From contig JAPXFQ010001393.1 of the NCBI GenBank assembly GCA_028564705.1, positions 558,001 through 622,000 on the forward strand: a DNA stretch of 64,000 nucleotides, read 5' to 3'. The notes under the pieces are model-generated. The model ran no database searches. It was not told where the DNA came from and saw only the letters and a list, made by a program, of their open reading frames with translations. Both the position numbers and the translations under genes were made by a program. Positions 43,709-58,420 of the stretch are shown piece after piece. Origin of the DNA: Apricaphanius iberus. Taxonomy: Eukaryota; Chordata; Actinopteri; Cyprinodontiformes; Aphaniidae. The first letter of the stretch is position 1, and each line of letters starts with the position of its first letter.

Positions 43709-45285
43709 TTAGTTTAAATGATGGGAGCCTTGTTTTAACCTTTTTAACTGAACGTTAAAGTTACTCTGTCAACAGCCTGTTATTTAAATTACTGAGTTAA
43801 CAGAGATGCGTAAACAGAGCGAGCATGAGAGCACTATAGACTGCAGGCGGTAATACTAAAGCAGTGTAATGGAATAATCTTACTACCAAACTCTGCTTCC
43901 TGAAAGTTATAAACTGCTTAAGGAACCCAGTTAAGTTACAAAAATATATTCATAGTCATGCAGTTAAGCTTTTTTGCTTCCTCATCCCTTCACTGTCGTT
44001 TTGTGGAGCAGCTGTCAGTCACCTCTTTTCCCCTCCCATCCCTGATTCCTGAACGTCATTTTTCTCATTCCAGTAGTGGAGCCAGGAAATTTTTTTGGGG
44101 TGGCCCAAAAAGACCTGTCTTTGGGGTGGCATTTTTTACAATTAACTTATTGTATATTGTTATTATTTGATGATGCTCTAAAGCCTACTGGCTCTCCTCT
44201 GTCTTTCACTTTACACTTTGTTCTTGTGTATGCTGCCTTAAAAAGAAAATTTTCCTACTCTGGGATATTCAGTCCAGTAGAAAGTACAGTTTTATATGCC
44301 ATAAAACTGTACACACAACACAACACACCTTGACATTTGGAATGAGGATATTAATTGAAAAGATAAAATAATTTTGGGTTTTATCTCGCAAAGTTATAAA
44401 GAAGCAGATGTCACATGAACATACATTTATACCTGGTATTAGTACTTTGCTGAGAAATGTTCATCTTGACTTCTTATCTGAAGGATTGTGGGCGGTATAT
44501 CATCAAGACAATAGACACAGACACATATACTGCACATACATTGATTTATTACAGGCTAAGGATTTATAAACCAACTATAAAACCAAGTAGGAAATAAAAT
44601 GAGATCAAATAACCAATCAAAAAATATAATAATGGGTTCATTTGCTAAAGTATTGTTTTTAGCAAATACAAAAAAATTATTTATAATGCAAATAGTAAAA
44701 CAAAAATGTACTTTTGTTGGAACCAAATGGACCCTTTAAACAGCAGTATTCAGTTTTTGAGTTAATTTTCAGTCCAGTGTAAATTTCAGTAAGTTTAATC
44801 TTGTTTGTGTTTGTAGACACTTGGATGGTTTCATGGTAAATAAAGGTGGCTCCGAATTTATAACACAGTGGTCTGTGTCAGCTATTTTTACAGCCGAGGA
44901 CAGCATTCCCTTTCTCTAATCTTGATTAGTCCAATCACAAAGAAAGCTCTCTGCATTTGTCTGGAGTCTGGAACTGAAACTGGCTTTGCTACCTCATACA
45001 GTCCTCCAAACCTCAGCAGACCCATCACCTTGAAAACAATTAACCAAGAAGGTGTAATCACTCTCTTAAATATGTTATAGTTTTCAAGTTGATGGTGTCA
45101 GTGTGTGTGTGAAATATGTATTCTACTCTGATCTTTATTGATGAAAGGTTTCCCCTGAAAGCTTCCAGCTCAAAAGTGGTTGAGTTCTGAAGTTAGGAGA
45201 CGTCCATAAGCTGGTCCTCCAGGAACTCCTCACTAAGATGGTCCTTCTCTTTGGGTCTATGAAATGGAAGAAGTTCAGAAAATCT
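43709..45285. other. Intergenic, nothing recognised
   Basis: AT-rich. Short frames only. 44070-44120 has a GGGGTGGC direct repeat. Confidence 0.45.
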
Positions 45286-45289
45286 TGTG

Positions 45290-46130
45290 GCAATTTGTAA
45301 AGACAAGTTGGATCAACTTTATCAAATGTATTTTCAACTTAATATAAGTTATGTCATCTCGAAAACTTGAGTACATCCATCTATCCTCAGTTTGTTGAAT
45401 TTACAATTCCACTTTGATTCACCCTTTTTATTTAGTTTCACACAATTCAAATAGGGCATTTGAGTTGAGTTTACTCAAAAAAGATTTTCACCTTTCACTT
45501 TTTTAAGTTCAGTCAACTTTTCTATTTTTAGTGTGTAGAAAGACATCTACTAAGAAAAATTGTCAGGATTAATAAAATTAGCTTTCCAAACCTGGTTTTA
45601 CACACCTACAGAGCAAACCAGTACAGTTTTGAACATATTTGTGAAGGTTAATTGAATCAAGAACCTTAAGAAGCCATTAAAAACACTTCCTTAATAGGCT
45701 ATACCAAGTGAATTGTGACAGACATGACCCTGGTGTGAAGTGTCTTACAGCAACAACTTATGATTTCAGTAATACAATTCCTTCACAAGGGGATTGGCAG
45801 GTCTTTATAATATTATAATCATGTTTAGTTAACAATGGAAATTAAGTTATACATTTTAATTATATACCAAATTTCTGAGTTATTGTGTAGCAAAATGGTT
45901 ACTGCAGGTGCTTGGAAAACAGAGGCTCTTTTCTGAGTTCAAGGCCCATCCCCTACAGTATATTATTGTGCCTTATAGCAATCCAAATGTATTAAGTTGA
46001 TCCAACATGTTTATATTTTGTTCACTCAACAAAATTATTTATTGCTAAATCGAACCAAAACAGTTGGGTGGAAATTATTTATATAATTTTATTATGTTTA
46101 CCCAACAAGTTTTTTTTTTGAGTGTATATA
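45290..46130. repeat. Small DNA-transposon-like repeats (CAACTTNNTTAAGTT words)
   Basis: 45295-45540 and 45990-46125 contain GTTGGATCAACTTTATC, AAGTTCAGTCAACTTTT, AAGTTGATCCAACATG and ACCCAACAAG. These partly inverted words are typical of short teleost MITEs. Boundaries not resolved. Confidence 0.35.
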
Positions 46131-49100
46131 TTTCGAGGGGAGTGGGCCTTCTCATGTGCTGCTCCAAACAGGGGCATTTTTAGGCCATTTTTGAGTCAAG
46201 GCAAACTGAGTCAAAGCATCCCGTAAAGTTGAAGAATTTTTGTTTTGTTTTGTTGTTTTTACTATTTGCTTGTTTTCTTCTTCAACAAAATACAAAAGTG
46301 TAAAAAGACATACATTATTGGATTAGATTTAATATTTTTAAATCATATACATTTTTAATTCCATTTTGAATATTTTTTTTTCCGGAGCCATCTTTAAACG
46401 CATCATACTGGTGAGTCTGTTGCAGAGAGCTGAATTAGCAGCAAAGCTGCTTAAAAGATGTTTAAAAGATAGCTGATTAAAAGATAAGATTTGTTGTTGT
46501 TTTTACCAAACAAACTGTACAATGAGCTGTGTTTTTGCATGCAGATATTCCTTAATGAATGATTAGATAATACATTCCAATATATTGTGTTAAGCTGTTT
46601 ATTATTGCCTGTTACATCATACAGAAGCACTTTATCATGAATCTAGCATTTTTTAAACTTTTGTTTAATTCCAAAGGATTCTGTAAATCACCTGGTTGAG
46701 AAGAAAATGGCAGACTAACACTTGTGTTGAGTGAATTTTCAAAGTCAACTAACAACCTATCTGACAAAAACTCCCAGCACTGTTTCATTTGGTAACGATT
46801 GGGGCCAGGCTTGCAGCTACAGGTTGAAATGGTATACATTTCTTCTTTATATCAGTTTTAACCTTAACAATATTGTTCTTTTGAAGGAACGTTTAACAAA
46901 AATAACCTATAAGTACGAAAATGTTCTTGTCGTGGACCTCTATTTCTGAGGGTGTTTGAAACATCAGAACATTGTGAGGAATGGTGCTGCAATTGGTGCT
47001 ATTATCTCCTTCCATACTGGAGCAGGTGATGTAGCAGGCGAACTCAGTATGTCACAGGACGGAGGTGTCGGGAGAAAGATGCCGGTACAGCAGCAGAGAC
47101 CAAGGAGGTGTTCATGGTGATCATAGGGCTGGATTGGCTGCAAGGCTGCAGAATCGGAGACTTCACAGACTGGATGATCGCTGGTTGGATCAGTACTGGT
47201 GTGAGGAACACAGATCAGGAGCTGGAGACATGAACATATCCATGTCTGAGAGATTTGAGGTAAGTCAAAAGTCTTTTCACTTTTGAGAGGATCCATATTC
47301 ATGATGGCTTTTTGACTGCTTCTGCTGGACTTTTTCTCAAGCTAAGCCCACCTTATATGTTCTGAAATGGTAATGGAAACACAAACTACCCGTTCTAGAC
47401 CGTACCATTCCATACCGTTCTGGGCTTAAGCCACCCTAGTGGATAAAGGACATTAGTTATGCCTACAGATTCTCTCGTAAAAACACTGTATTGTTATTTA
47501 TTTATTTTTTTAAAAACTTGAAAATTGACATATATTTTTTTATTTATTTCAGAAATAACAGCTTGTATTGGTAAAAAAACAGCTTTGATTAAGAAAAACT
47601 TAGCTTTTAATTAATTTGTTTTCTTTTAATTCAGAAAAACAAAGCTTTAATATTTGTGTTGTGTTCATTTAGCAATATAAGCTTTTGCATTCTTTCAAGC
47701 ATTTTCTTTGGTTTAGAGATCAGAAGTCCGCCAAACTGCAGTAGAAGATGAGATAAACTAATTTCTAAATATTTCAAAACGTTATCTAATGTTTTCATGT
47801 GTTTCAGATATGAATGAATGAATGAATGAACATACTATTGATCCCTCAGTGTGGAAATTTACCTGTGAAGGCAACACACACATAAAACGAATGAACATAA
47901 AAAACAAGTGAAAGCAGACAATAAACTGTGGAGTAACATATCAAGAATTAATAAATAAAATTAACACTGTTAACAAAATAACTCAAAGTTGTTGACTGAT
48001 TTGGATGTAATATTAAGGAAGTCTCATAAATGGGTCAAGGGACAAGTGATTACATTTTGTGAATGATCACTTATTATGAAGGAATCTGAGTTCCTCTGTG
48101 TTTACTGAGGTGCTTGGCAGAGGGTCAAGCTCTGCAAGTTCTGCTTTGCTAGTTATTTTAAGATAATTTGTGATTGATTCAGTAGGTTTGTGATATTTTT
48201 TATGAGCAGTGACTTTCTAAGTCTTATGTTAGATGCATGTGCTGCTCAAGGTGCTATTGATTAAGTGACTGGATGCCCACTGACATTATATCTCCTGTTG
48301 TGTGTGTGTTAAAATGTACAAAACAGTCAACTGTATCTTGCCAGCTCTCTGGGTGCTCACCGCCCCTAAGCTCTGGAATGAGCTCCTGCTCCAGGTCAGA
48401 CAGGCCCCATCTTTACTGTAATCCCTAAAGGTAATACTTCCATCTAGCTTTCAACCGCTGATTGTGTTATCTTTATGTTTTACATTGTGTTTTACTTTTA
48501 TTTCTGTTTTATCTTATTTTTTTGTTGTTTTATGTCTTACTTGTTCAGCACTTTGGTCAGATGACATTCTGTTTTAAATGTGCTATTTGTGGTTCTAAAT
48601 ATGGTATGGCATGGTAACATCGAAAATAAATGTTTGTGTCTTGTATGTGTTACTTATATATAGTAAAACGTTTTAATATTGATTCAGTGTCACCTGGTCA
48701 CACGAACTGCAGCTATTGAAGAAAAAACTTACATTTTACATTAAAATATTAATATAAAATATGCTATGCATTGAACTTAGATATAAATTGGTGTGTTTTT
48801 TTCTTTAGAGGTAGTAAAGCATTTTAAAATTGATTTTGTGTCACTTGCTCACGTGCCTGGAACACAAGTATGTTTCAAAGGCATTACAGCCATGCATGCA
48901 TTCCCCTACGTCATGGAAGGAATCAAATCAAAGCTCAGAGCCTCGTTTTTCCACTGATATAAACTATTTTGACACACAACAACCACAGCACTGACTCTAA
49001 AGCATTTTTTACAGAAAAGCATAAACGGCAGGAATTTATTTTTCCTACCTCCTACATGTCTAACATCTATAATTCCTAGAAACTTGGGTCCCATTCTGTC

Positions 49101-50914
49101 CATATAGGAATTTTAAAATTCAGATTAAAAAAAGTTATATTTAGATAATTTAGATGATAACTAGACAAAAGTTAAATGACAAATTTAAAAATTCTGATCA
49201 TTTAAATAAAAATATAAAAATAGACTATAAATATAAAATAAATTAAATATAAAATATCAATAATAAAAACTAAAGTAGATAAGAGTTAGACTGGTAGACA
49301 CTAAATTGAAACATTCAAAAGTCATTGCACTTTTCCAAAAAGTTCCCAAATGTTTCCCATTTGGATAGGTTTGGATAAGTGCCGGGACATACCAAAGAAA
49401 AAATGATGTAAATAAATTATTTTTTCACTGATATACCGTTCAAATTTCAAATTTGAGTAGTCAACAAGTTATTCTGTTGCTACATCGTGTGTTTCAGTTC
49501 CCAACTACCCATTGTAGCTATCTGCACTTATATTTTCACACAAAAATTAAGGCGAGTACAAAAAAATATATATATTTATGTGAGTTATAAAGTGCATAAC
49601 GTTTTACCAGTCATACTTACAGTGATTCTGACTGTTCTGGGTATAACTACAGTGTTTTACCTTTACAAAGAGCCCAAACATGTATGTATACTTCAGAGGG
49701 TCCAAACACAGCAGTAATTCTAATTTGGAGATGTGACATTACATGTTATTTATCCAAAATGACCCGGAAGAAGACAAAACTCACATATTTCCCAGTAACA
49801 TATACGAAAAATCACAAATTATGTTATTTTTTAATTATATATAAATCGGTGTGTCGTTTTCCTCAGGTGTCGAGCAACCATGTGTCAATAATTTGGGGTT
49901 ACTTTCTCAATAGATCACCCCGGTATTGATTTATTTTCTTGGATATATGGGAATTCGATGGTCCGTAACCGAAACCACCGCCTTAGGGAGCCAGCCTTTG
50001 ACAGCGAAGTATCCACTAATCAGTGCAATTATCGGTGCAACATTGCAGGAGTCTCCGCTTTAATGAAACGATTGTCCAGTGAATTCGTCTAAAACGTATT
50101 GCCGTCTCTTTGCTAACATGCCTTCCTATATTTGAAGAAAAAAAAAAACGGAAAAAAACAACAATTAAATCCACAGCTAAATATCCAAGAAAGTTAGAAA
50201 CCAAAACGCTCGAGTGTATCATTATTATTTGTTGTTGTTTTTTTTGGTCAGATTTGCGGAAATTTTTGAAATAGCAATTGATCTCAACATTTTGTGTCTC
50301 TATCAAAAAAGAACCGATCTGTTACTTCATATAGACGTATTTTCACTATTTCAACGACATAACGTGTTGAGACGTCTTTTCGGATGAAGTCTGCTCGGTG
50401 CGCCCTCTGTAAAACGGTGTCCTGAATTCGCCAGCCGAACATATATTTTAATCATTTTATTTACAAAAGGGCTTGACACACGTGTACTTAACACTTTTAT
50501 TCATCTGACAGCAAGGCAACAGTTTGACTCATTACATGAATATAAAAACGGTCTGATATAAAAACCATGGCGCTGTGTATCTGGTAAAACTATAATCATC
50601 GTGGTTCTACATATATTTTATAGGCCTATAAGAACACTTATTTACAACCTTAAGCATTTTTGTACAGATCATTATAAATACGTCCTGAGTTTTTTTCCCT
50701 ATGTTCTTCTAAATTTCTCTACAAACCAACATGCAACCAATCGGTTGCAGCACATATTTGTGATTTTGTTTGCGTTCAGTCTGCTTATAAAAAAAGACTG
50801 CACATCATTTACAAACGGAGTAGACCTATTGCATAGCAGAGATAAATAATAAAAAATCACGCCAGATGTCCTTTAAATATGCTGCCGGAAGTGATAGAAA
50901 TCCCTTATGTGCTT
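46131..50914. other. Remaining dlx4-dlx3 intergenic DNA, mostly unassigned
   Basis: 47812-47990 is the 3' tail of a minus-strand LINE (tetranucleotide run next to TTGATCCCTCAGTG). 48340-48520 on the plus strand is a LINE C-terminal scrap (PKLWNELLLQVRQ). 46970-47300 is more GC-rich, with an unrecognised frame on each strand. 50000-50880 near dlx3 is AT-rich and unique-looking and probably includes dlx3 3' untranslated sequence. Confidence 0.4.
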
Positions 50915-50915
50915 T

Positions 50916-50921
50916 TTTATT
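50916..50921 (-). promoter_or_regulatory. Possible dlx3 polyadenylation signal
   Basis: AATAAA on the minus strand, 149 bases after the dlx3 stop codon. It is the nearest canonical hexamer; others lie further downstream, so the real 3' end may be longer. Confidence 0.35.
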
Positions 50922-51069
50922 TTTAATTATTTATAGTTTTTTGTTGGAAGCCCAGGTCCGAAGATGACTAAAAGCAGGGTTTGGTCTCTGGCTCCACTAA
51001 AATTTGCTGTGCATAGTCACTGTGGGGAAAGCTCGTAAAACACGAGATGGATCTACTGCCGAGTCCAAG

Positions 51070-52755
<1,686 letters not shown>

Positions 52756-52962
52756 AATGAAATAAACGTTCCGAGATTCTTAAAACAATAAAAAGAGCAA
52801 AGTAAAACCCCCTTCCTGGTTAAATGATTGGGCGTTGAGGTGCTTGCAAATAGCAGTGTGTGCGCTCCAAGAACGCACTGTGTTGCTGGAGTTAAAGTCC
52901 ACTGAAACTATTTCAGCTGCAGAAACTTTCTAATGGCATTGCTTAGCTCCTGCTACACAGAA

Positions 52963-52999
52963 TTATAAAGAGCTGAGCTTCAATTCGCCTCCTTATTGG
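52963..52999 (-). promoter_or_regulatory. Putative dlx3 core promoter: TATA-like and CCAAT boxes
   Basis: On the minus strand a CCAAT box (reverse complement of 52995-52999) is followed about 25 bases later by CTTTATAA (52970-52963), some 210 bases before the start codon. The order and orientation suit transcription of dlx3. Mammalian Dlx3 promoters also use a CCAAT/NF-Y site, from general knowledge. Confidence 0.45.
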
Positions 53000-53070
53000 A
53001 TGAACACATCAGCCCCCCCCCCACACACACACAAGTCCCACCCCCTCCCGTCACCACCACCACCCCGCCG

Positions 53071-53125
53071 CTTCAGCCTGGCTGAAGGCTCGTTCGTCCC
53101 CCAAACGAAATACCCTTCAGCCAGG
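53071..53125. repeat. Inverted-repeat cluster just upstream of dlx3
   Basis: CTTCAGCC-T-GGCTGAAG (53071-53087) is an interrupted palindrome. CCTGGCTGAAGG (53077-53088) is also perfectly complementary to 53114-53125 across a 25-base loop. It may be a dimeric factor site or chance structure. Confidence 0.7.
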
Positions 53126-55179
53126 AGGCCATATGCCCTCACTCCTCCCTTCCTAAAACCTTTTTTCTTAATAGTTACCTTCGAACAATGCGGATTCTAG
53201 ATATATTATAAGACGTCACAACTGAATTCAACCCCTGATGTCGCAACCTAGTGCAGCAGGCATGTTTTTAAAAACCCAATCCTGCTAGACCGTCTTCCTA
53301 ATGTTTTATGTAGTATTTTCTTGAGATCATTATTTACTGTGACAATAGAAAGACTGCAAGCCGGCCTCCCACCGACTTCTGCAGTCAATAAAATATACAA
53401 GAGAGCTTTATGTAAATGGTGACGGAAAGTTAGGATAAGGAAACAATAATACAAACTGATTCAAATGATTCGTCATGATGGGGACTTCCTCTGCTGTATT
53501 CCTTTTGGGCCTGTTTATTTTGATCAGTACTGCTACAAGTTGACAAGACTGACCGACTGACACAACAACAGCAGAGTTGAAGAGACAGTGCGCGCCTCAT
53601 ACTAAAATAATAAAGTTACTAATTTAGTTTTATTTAAACAGCTTCTTTATCATTTTGTACACACCATCGGCCATTCATCTGATTATAACATGATGCACTG
53701 CGTCTGCTTGTGGATGAAGTGCTAGCGCCAGTTTCCAACAGGTGTCTCTGGGACTCACAGAAGTGGCAACACTTTCCAAAAAACTGTACTCAATAAGAGT
53801 AACACAATATATTTTTATTCCAGTAAAACTAAGACAAAAAATAGAGTAAGAGTACAAAAGTAAATGTTAAAGGTTATTTGAATACTGTGTAACATCTATT
53901 TTTCAAATTATGTGTTCAGACAGACGAAATATGAAGTTATAGGGAAATTCTGGTATTTCAAAGACAAAATGAAAAACACGGAAAAAATAAATAAAATAAC
54001 AGATTTTAAATAGAAGATACAAGTTTCTAAGTCAATTATTTTCAATATAAAACTTAAAGCAGTTAATGTACATATAATAAAAAGGCAAAAAAAGTTTTCA
54101 GTGACAATTCATGGTGTTACCGCACATTCACGTGACCTCAAAACACTAAACAGATTGAAAACTATACTAGAAAATCAAAGCTATAGAAACAACAGGTCAC
54201 CTTTAATAAACTGTAGGTTTGCATCTGTGTCTAATGTATTTTTTATTCAGTGAGCGTTGAGAAATTTGACTCATTTTACTTAATTTTACATTATAATATT
54301 ATTACTCACATAAAAGTATGATGTAGTAAAACTGATCTTAAAAGTACATTAGAATTATTTGTTCTCCAAAAAGTAACTCAGGTAAATGGTTGCCACTCAC
54401 CACTGGGGAATACTAATTTATTTCATAAAATAAAAATGGGACTTTTCTATGTTTATCGGCCACTGCAATATTTAGCTGAGGTACGTTTTTACTTTCAAAT
54501 ATTCAAAGCTAGAACAACTAATCGCCAGCCAGACATTTATTGATACAACACCACCCTCTTCTGGTTAGGATGGTGAATGGTCAGTTTACACACGTTGCAT
54601 TCCAGACAGCAAATATTGGGTGTGTAATGGCACATAAATGTGTTCATTTTCTGCTTGAGCGCATTTTTAATGAAGTGATTTTAAATGTCTAGAGGTCACA
54701 CCAGTTGTCTCCATCTACATTGTCTTGAGAAACTATTGACACCCTTTGAAATTTTCAATTTTGTCACAACTGCAAAAAGTATTGCTACCTTAAGGAAATG
54801 TTATTTGAAAGACAAACAATGTATAACATTATTCTAACGCAAAAGTCACGTCACTTGAACATGTCAGTAAAGAAAATGTAATAAAAAGGTAAAATATGGC
54901 TCTTAAAGCCCTGAATATTACTACCAGAATGTACTCCACATTAAAGTCAAAGCAAACACTGACATCACTTGAGTAAAAAATACACAGGAATTGAATAATC
55001 ACAGCAAATTTTAACATGCAACACAGTTACTGCTAACTTCAGGTTTCCAAACCACTTCACATATGAACAGGGTCAGGCTTCCTTGGCATACAGTTGACAG
55101 GTTTCTGGGATTTCCTTCTTTCACTTCTGGAACATTGCCAAAATTTGAATCATTCTATCCAGGAGTCATGCTGAAAAAC
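53126..55179. other. dlx3 upstream flank, nothing recognised
   Basis: AT-rich, no gene and no clear repeats. Distal dlx3 regulation could lie here, but I see no specific site to name. Confidence 0.45.
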
Positions 55180-55790
55180 TAGTCTAACTTCAAGGCTGAA
55201 CTACTGTAATTCTTTTCAAGTCCACAATGTGCAATTCAGTTGATTCAAAATGCTACAGCAAGTGTTCTGAAAAAAGAGAGATCAAGTTGTTCCTGTTTTA
55301 GCTTCCCTTCATTGATTCTATGTTAAAACCAGAATTGAATTTAAGGTCCTTCCTCTTACATATAAAGCCTTTGATATGTAAGAGGCTCGTTCAAATCAGG
55401 TATAAATTTGATATTATATTTTGATATGTATAATATTGTATCTTATACATACAATATATTGTATGTACATCATACATACAATATCTTATATGTTCATAAA
55501 ACTTTACTCTCAGACAGGAGGATTACTGGTGGTAACTAGAGGTTCTAAAAGTAGAATGGGTCCAGCTTTGAGTTTTGGTTTGTGAGGCAGACACCTTGTC
55601 GACTTTTAAGACCAGGCTTAAAACGTCTCTTTTTGATAAAGCTTGTAGTTGAATAACAGATTGGATGACTGGTGGAGTGGAGGCAATAGTCAATAACTGA
55701 CGTTGTTTGGACGGAATGCATTCCTGACAGACAGTTCTCCCTGGCTCTGCCTCTATGCAAGACTGATGGTCTGTCCATGCCTATTTCCAG
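55180..55790 (+). mobile_element. L2-like LINE C-terminal relic
   Basis: In shifting frames: a LDYCNS-like start, QLIQNATA-like text, then KREIKLFLF..LPFIDSMLKPELNLRSFLL, which follows the family pattern (R..I.P.L..LHWLPV..RI.FK.LLL). Near 55560-55640 come FVRQTPCRL and RPGLKRLF-like text, the tail box. Many stops. A palindromic TA-rich patch at 55420-55500 (ATACATACAATATATTGTATGTA) is inserted in the middle. Confidence 0.6.
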
Positions 55791-56269
55791 ATTGTGTCCC
55801 GGCTAAGAAAAGGTCCTCAGTGATGACACTGACATGTTCTGCTTGTATTGCATGGTGTGTTTTAAGTTAATGTTTTGTATAGTTGCTTGCACAGATTGCA
55901 GGTTTACATTCACACACCACCCTTAAAATGATAAACAGTATATTTTAAGGTAAAAGGGCGCAACTTTGAAGGCTCTTATCACCATCCTAACTGTAAGGTA
56001 TAGGATTGGCAGCATCACATTGTGGGACTTTTTTGCTGTAGAAGTGACTGGTGCACATCAAAGAATAGGTGGAATAATAGGGAATAAAAAAAAATATGTG
56101 GACACATAAAAAAAAAAGGTTTTCTTGGAAGATTACCCCAAGCTGACCTCCAGATTAGTTTCAGGGTGGCTTAAAGACAAGAAAGACTATGTTAATAGTG
56201 GCCATCACAAAGCCCTGATCTCAGTCTCATCCAAAACTTACTGAAAAAGGCAGCCCATATTTCACCGCA
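55791..56269. other. Intergenic, nothing recognised
   Basis: No coding sequence; poly-A runs near 56086 and 56110. Confidence 0.4.
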
Positions 56270-56470
56270 ATCTCTCAAACTGAACAAGCATGCAGCAACA
56301 GTGAAGACGAAAACCTCCCCTTTAACAGTAAGAAACATTCACCAGAACTCAGTACTAACAGCTGCTCTTCCACAACCAACTGCAGGTTTGAGAAGACAGA
56401 ACAGATACACAATATGAACAGAAGAACTGATGTAAGAGTAGTTCCTATGTTAAGCAAAGTAAAAAGTTGA
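56270..56470 (-). repeat. Dispersed teleost repeat (TATATAGCGCC family), partial
   Basis: Shares ATGCAGCAACAGTGAAGACGAAAACCTCCCCTTTAACAG-type text with 29845-29890 in the same orientation, without the end block. Confidence 0.55.
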
Positions 56471-56777
56471 TAATAGGAGAGGGAGAACGTTTAGTTACTG
56501 GGAGCATCCTTTCAGCTGATGTCCTCCCTCTAACAAGGCATCCCAGCCAAACAAAATGCCAGACCAAGTGTAGCTTCTCTAAACAAAGAAACACAGAATA
56601 ACAAAGTTAACAGTTGAAAAAAACGCAAATAATGCAATTGGGGAGTAGCAGAAGAGAAAGTGGCAGAGTGAAGAAAAGTGGTCAATCTGTCCCCCAGCAG
56701 TCTAAGCCTGTAGTAGCATAGCTGCATAGATAGCTCAGGATAACCCAGCCCATTAGAATGAGACATGAGAGAGGCAA

Positions 56778-57480
56778 TCAGGGCTGGACTGGGACCAAAT
56801 ATTGGCACTGGAAATTTTAGTGATGGTGTCCCACCATTATTATTAACAAAATATGCATAGCAAACAACATTCAAGCAACATGTCTAGCGATGAAGTAAGT
56901 AAGAGTGTTTAATTGACCACATCTGAAGTCCGGGCTCTTTCTCTTCCTTCTTCCTGTTAAATAAAGAATGCACAAGAATTGTAGGTTGACGTCGCAGCCG
57001 CGTGTAAGCACGCGAAATTCGGCCACCGAATCACAGACTATTTAAATTCGGCCACCGAATCAGAGACTATCTGCAGCACGCAGACTTTTCAAGATAATGG
57101 GATTACACATGGGTGGGCTCATTTTACATAGTTTAAAACGCTTCATTACCCAATTCAATTACAAAACTGAACATGAATATAATTTATTTTAGAAATCCAG
57201 CCCTGCTCCTTTAAAGAGAGGCAGCCTGCAGAGAGTTGTCAGTGGTGGGAGAAAGGTTACTTTGTCAAAATGTCCATCTTAAAGTGAGATTGTATGTCAA
57301 AGAAAAATTGTTTAAGATGTCTTTTCAATGTTTCTGTGAAATATGCTGCTCGTAAAAATACACAAATATGCCTTTAGTAAAAGTATATATTCATGTAGAA
57401 TAAGGAGCTCTAAAAGTGACACTAATGGAGACTGAAAGCAGAGTTGAGGTCAGCTATACTAGATCAATCTGATAAATGTA
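56778..57480. repeat. Dispersed repeat 'CAGGGCTGGACTGGGAC', copy 1
   Basis: Starts CAGGGCTGGACTGGGAC and ends near TAGATCAATCTGATAAAT. The block 57280-57480 (CATCTTAAAGTGAGATTG... AGCAGAGTTGAGGTC) reappears at 58193-58400. Between are a CGGCCACCGAATCA direct repeat (about 57021 and 57048) and other non-coding DNA. Confidence 0.6.
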
Positions 57481-57483
57481 TTA

Positions 57484-57484
57484 A

Positions 57485-57550
<66 letters not shown>
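57484..57550. repeat. (ATT)n microsatellite
   Basis: About 22 pure ATT copies. Its poly-isoleucine frame is an artefact. Confidence 0.97.
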
Positions 57551-57554
<4 letters not shown>

Positions 57555-57715
57555 CCCAATGTAACTGTTGGTAACATATTGAGTTTTGTTTTTTCAGGAT
57601 CTCAGTTCCTCTGTTTTCTTGAGGAAAGATTGCATTTCTTTGTACCTGTACACTTTCTAGGTTTTAGGCCGTAAATATACAGTCATAATCACTCTTTTAT
57701 AACTTATGATACCTA

Positions 57716-58012
57716 ACCATGGCAACAACGTGGTTTACAGTCAGGAGCACCTGACTGACATTACAAAGGCTGAAATAATACCTCAAGTGAAGCCAAAAAT
57801 TCCTCATGAGTTGAGATTGAGGCGTTGTGGATGCAGAGGAGGAGTAAAATGAGTGTTTTACTGAGATATGGCTGCAAGATCATATCCCCAGCTCCACCAT
57901 CTCTCTACCAGGCTTCCTTGACTGTATGAACAGACAGATATCTGAAGAGTAGCAGGAAAATAAAATAAGGTGGAGTAGTAGTGCTTCTCAACAACAGATA
58001 GTGTCATCCAGG
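57716..58012 (+). mobile_element. L2/Rex1-like LINE 5' fragment
   Basis: Translation gives NNVVYSQEHLTDITKAEIIP (the N-terminal block also seen at 4990-4920), then the LRLRRCGCRGGVK basic patch, then TEIWLQDHIPSSTISLPGF from the start of the endonuclease. Stops follow. It is truncated at 58012, where the second 'CAGGGCTGGACTGGGAC' repeat begins. Confidence 0.65.
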
Positions 58013-58420
58013 CAGGGCTGGACTGGGACAACAAAGTGGCCCTGGCATTTTTGACCTTGGAAGCCCATGATAATCACTTGCAAAATGTCCAAAGGACACA
58101 CAAGAAGATATGTGAGCATTGTCTTTAAAAAAAAAACAAAAAACAGGGCAGCAGCCTACACTAGTCACCAGTTGCTAATTGTGTCACAATTCCCATCTTA
58201 AAGTGAGATTGGATCACAAAGAAACACTTGTAAAGATGTTTTTTTAATATTTTATGAAATATGCTGTTCATGTAAATACACAATTATGTCTTAAGTAAGA
58301 GAGTATATCCATTAAGTCTTCCAAAAGTGGCACTGAGTGATACAGAAAGCAGAATTGTGGTCTGATATATTAGATCGGTCTTATAAATTTTGTATTACAT
58401 TAATCCAAAATATTGTCATT
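58013..58420. repeat. Dispersed repeat 'CAGGGCTGGACTGGGAC', copy 2
   Basis: Same start as 56778 but with about 500 bases less before the shared CATCTTAAAGTGAGATTG block. The two copies flank the ATT microsatellite and the LINE fragment in the same orientation. Confidence 0.6.

Noticed and set aside
46964..47302. Possible small gene (112-codon minus-strand frame, also a plus-strand frame)
   Set aside because: No recognisable domain, no splice or polyadenylation context and different frames open on both strands; left as unassigned.
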